Assembly (NCBI GenBank): GCA_937942475.1
Contig: CALDEP010000234.1
Coordinates: forward strand, 1 to 36,605
Source of the DNA: an uncultured Aureispira sp.
GTDB taxonomy: Bacteria; Bacteroidota; Bacteroidia; Chitinophagales; Saprospiraceae
DNA length: 36,605 nt
Reading direction: 5' to 3'
The translations under genes were made by a program, and so were the position numbers. The notes under the pieces are model-generated. The model was not told where the DNA came from, did no database searches, and saw only the letters and a list, made by a program, of their open reading frames with translations. This document shows positions 34,779 to 36,605 of this stretch, piece after piece (position 1 is the stretch's first letter; every line of letters begins with the position of its first letter).

Positions 34779-34794
34779 ATTTGTTATAACAAAT
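34779..34794. promoter_or_regulatory. 16-bp perfect palindrome upstream of the OmpA-like gene
   Basis: ATTTGTTATAACAAAT is a perfect palindrome 83 bases before the start at 34877. A wider inverted pair AACTGCAA (34723-34730) and TTGCAGTT (34764-34771) lies upstream. Either could be an operator in the promoter region; no matching site was seen elsewhere in the window. Confidence 0.4.
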
Positions 34795-34876
34795 ATGCTA
34801 ACATCCGTTTAACAAATGCCCTTGTTCTAATACAATATATCCGCCACCAAATTATCTAATAATAAAAACTGTTAAA

Positions 34877-36541
34877 ATGAAGAAGTTATTTTTAGGCTGT
34901 TTCCTAATGCTTTGTTGTGCTACTCTTTCTTTCGGGCAAGAGGAGGCTGTCAAAGATAGTATGGAAGTATTCTTTAAACTAGACAAGGCCAACTTGTTGG
35001 ACGAAAGCACAGAAGCTATTACAGCTGCTTTTGAGAAAAATAAAGAAAGAATATTAAAAGTTCGTGTTACAGGTCACACTTGTGATTTGGGTTCTGATAA
35101 CTACAACATGGGACTTTCTGAAAAGCGTGCCAACTCAGCGTTTGAATACGTGAAGACTATGGGAGATGCTTACCAAGAAAAAACAGAGTTGTTTTTCTAC
35201 GGTGAGAAAGAACAAAAATACGATACTAGAGATGAAAATCGTCGTGTATTTGTCCTTTTCTTCTTAGAAGATGATGATAGAGACACACTAATCAAAACTG
35301 GTTGTGCAGAAGCTTTCATCGAAAAAGGTACGTACAGACCTACTAAGACAAAAAAATCTGCTTTCGCACTAAAGTCTTTTGATAATACTAAAGTGTTGAA
35401 ATCAAATAATATTTCTGTCGAAGATACTGAAGGACGTAAATTGTACTTTAACTCTGTTGTACATTTCAAAGCTACATTTGAAGGAGCTGAATTAGCTGCT
35501 AAAAAAGCAGTTAAAATCAAAATGCCATTAGTAAATGAGCAAAAAGAAGGTTACACATTCTACGAAGGAGTAGACAAAGGAGGAAAGATTGTTTGGAAAA
35601 ATACAGGAAAGCCTTGTGAACTAACAGCTGCTGATAACTGTGAAACCTATGATTTCGATTGGATGAATAGTGGTTACTGTGCTTGTGCTATGCAAAGAGA
35701 ATGTGAAGACGATTGTAATGACGATGCTTTCTCTGGTGTAGACAGACCTGATTTGACAGCGGCTAATATCCGTTACAGTGCAGAGAAAACAGTTGCAGAA
35801 TTTGAAGACGGTACTTATGCTGACTTGAATGCAGTAACTGTTATTGATGATAACAACAAAGAAGAAGATTTAGATCTTTGTGAGCAGTTTGAGTACGGTA
35901 TTGCTACTAGCGATTGGTTCCCGAACAAACACAAGATGAAAGATTTGAAAAATATCATTGTTAAGTCTGAAACTTCTCCAGCTAGTAAAACAACTCGCCT
36001 ATATCTTAAAAAAGAATCTTTGAAAGATGTAAGTGAGCCTGTTATTTTAGTAGGAGATCGTCACACAAAAGGATATGCAAAATATGCTGACAATGTTGTT
36101 TCTCCAACACCTTGTTTAGGTTCTGTTAACTGTGAGTACCTTGTTTACGATGTACCATCTACAGGTGTTTACAAAGTAGGTGACTGGAATTCAGGTGCTG
36201 GTAAACCTAAAATGGAAGACAAATGGGTTTTGAAAGTTCGTTTGTTGAAAGAATCTGTTGTATTTGTTGGTAACAAAAAAACAGGTGAGGTTTATAAAGC
36301 TAAAAACGCTACTCGTAACGACAAAACTAGACCAAAAGAGTATGTTATCTACGATTGTGATAATGTAGGTGATTTGGTAGTTTATGTTCAAAATTCAACG
36401 AAGCCAAAATTCAAATTATACCAAGAAGCGCTTGTTTCTGAATTGAAATACAAAAAAGCAGCTAACATGTATGTAATGAGAAGATTGAAATTTACTAAAG
36501 TTCAAGACTTTAGTGAAGCTGAATTGACAAAATGTAAATAA
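34877..36541 (+). CDS. exported protein with N-terminal OmpA-like domain and long unknown C-terminus
   Basis: A 554-residue protein. Signal peptide 1-20 (ending SFGQ). The OmpA-like peptidoglycan-binding domain follows directly (about 28-130): VFFKLDKANL, VTGHTCDLG (64-72), DNYNMGLSEKRA (74-85) and ENRRV (120-124) with the arginine and aspartate used for diaminopimelate binding. Most OmpA-family proteins carry this domain at the C-terminus, so the order is unusual. Residues 140-554 are beta-rich with a cysteine cluster near 266-280 (CACAMQRECEDDC) and further cysteines, none of a family I know. Its own terminator follows, so it is monocistronic. Confidence 0.8.
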   Translation: MKKLFLGCFLMLCCATLSFGQEEAVKDSMEVFFKLDKANLLDESTEAITAAFEKNKERILKVRVTGHTCDLGSDNYNMGLSEKRANSAFEYVKTMGDAYQEKTELFFYGEKEQKYDTRDENRRVFVLFFLEDDDRDTLIKTGCAEAFIEKGTYRPTKTKKSAFALKSFDNTKVLKSNNISVEDTEGRKLYFNSVVHFKATFEGAELAAKKAVKIKMPLVNEQKEGYTFYEGVDKGGKIVWKNTGKPCELTAADNCETYDFDWMNSGYCACAMQRECEDDCNDDAFSGVDRPDLTAANIRYSAEKTVAEFEDGTYADLNAVTVIDDNNKEEDLDLCEQFEYGIATSDWFPNKHKMKDLKNIIVKSETSPASKTTRLYLKKESLKDVSEPVILVGDRHTKGYAKYADNVVSPTPCLGSVNCEYLVYDVPSTGVYKVGDWNSGAGKPKMEDKWVLKVRLLKESVVFVGNKKTGEVYKAKNATRNDKTRPKEYVIYDCDNVGDLVVYVQNSTKPKFKLYQEALVSELKYKKAANMYVMRRLKFTKVQDFSEAELTKCK

Positions 36542-36567
36542 AAACACCTTGTGTGTTCTTATCATAG

Positions 36568-36604
36568 AAAGCCACTTCCAAATTTTGGAGGTGGCTTTTT
36601 TTTG
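36568..36604 (+). terminator. rho-independent terminator at window end
   Basis: AAAGCCACTTCC (36568-36579) and GGAGGTGGCTTT (36587-36598) pair with one G-T wobble around AAATTTT and continue into a T-run. It ends the OmpA-like transcript. Confidence 0.92.
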
Positions 36605-36605
36605 T

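Noticed and set aside
1-36605. tRNA, rRNA or tmRNA genes and CRISPR arrays
   Set aside because: I looked for cloverleaf-type patterns and regularly spaced repeats and saw none, even beside smpB; a tRNAscan/Infernal run would be decisive.

Overview
The window looks like chromosomal DNA of a low-GC member of the Bacteroidota, most likely from the Saprospiria/Aureispira side, although that level of placement is inference. The evidence is the protein families: GldM C-terminal-like protein, VGIGT-repeat proteins ending in an S74 chaperone, a TonB-dependent receptor with a carboxypeptidase-regulatory N-domain, exported TPR-CHAT protein, many short lipoproteins, and starts with no evident Shine-Dalgarno sequence. 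I see no rRNA, tRNA, CRISPR array, transposase, integrase or phage structural module.

Layout. 1-340 is non-coding with two hairpin repeats. 340-3215 (+) holds an AhpD-like protein, a lipoprotein with a small membrane protein 4 nt downstream, a cysteine-rich zinc-ribbon-like protein and a free-standing GldM-C-like protein. 3246-7599 (-) holds a VanZ-like membrane protein, a repeat-rich spacer and a large exported TPR-CHAT protein with an intact His/Cys pair. 7730-11742 (+) holds two small, apparently paralogous proteins of unknown function followed by a membrane-anchored YegI-type kinase with a long coiled coil. 12031-18935 (-) holds a tandem pair of S74-chaperone surface proteins, a membrane-anchored unknown, two exported proteins with duplicated CxxH/CxxC zinc-ribbon motifs, a VanX-like dipeptidase lipoprotein and smpB. 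19229-20016 (+) holds two small lipoproteins. 20113-29645 (-) holds a DtxR/MntR regulator, tatC, an exported unknown, an acidic unknown, a Ppx/GppA phosphatase, a TetR regulator abutting a polytopic membrane protein, a membrane unknown and a fatty-acid-hydroxylase/sterol-desaturase-type enzyme. 30120-36541 (+) holds an overlapping TPR/four-cysteine pair, a TonB-dependent receptor and a protein with an N-terminal OmpA-like domain.

Much of the content is envelope biology: export (TatC), outer-membrane uptake, peptidoglycan contact or turnover (OmpA-like domain, VanX-like enzyme), secreted metal-binding-type domains and lipoproteins. The best candidate for an undescribed system is the 7.7-11.7 kb block, where a YegI-like kinase lacks its usual VWA and PP2C partners and instead follows two paralogous unknown proteins, divergent from the TPR-CHAT gene. 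Next come the exported double zinc-ribbon pair and the exported four-cysteine domain shared by two unlinked genes.

The intergenic DNA is unusually structured. Two elements of about 162-165 bp fold along their whole length as nested inverted repeats. Several shorter hairpin or palindrome families occur twice, and one pair shows compensatory base changes.
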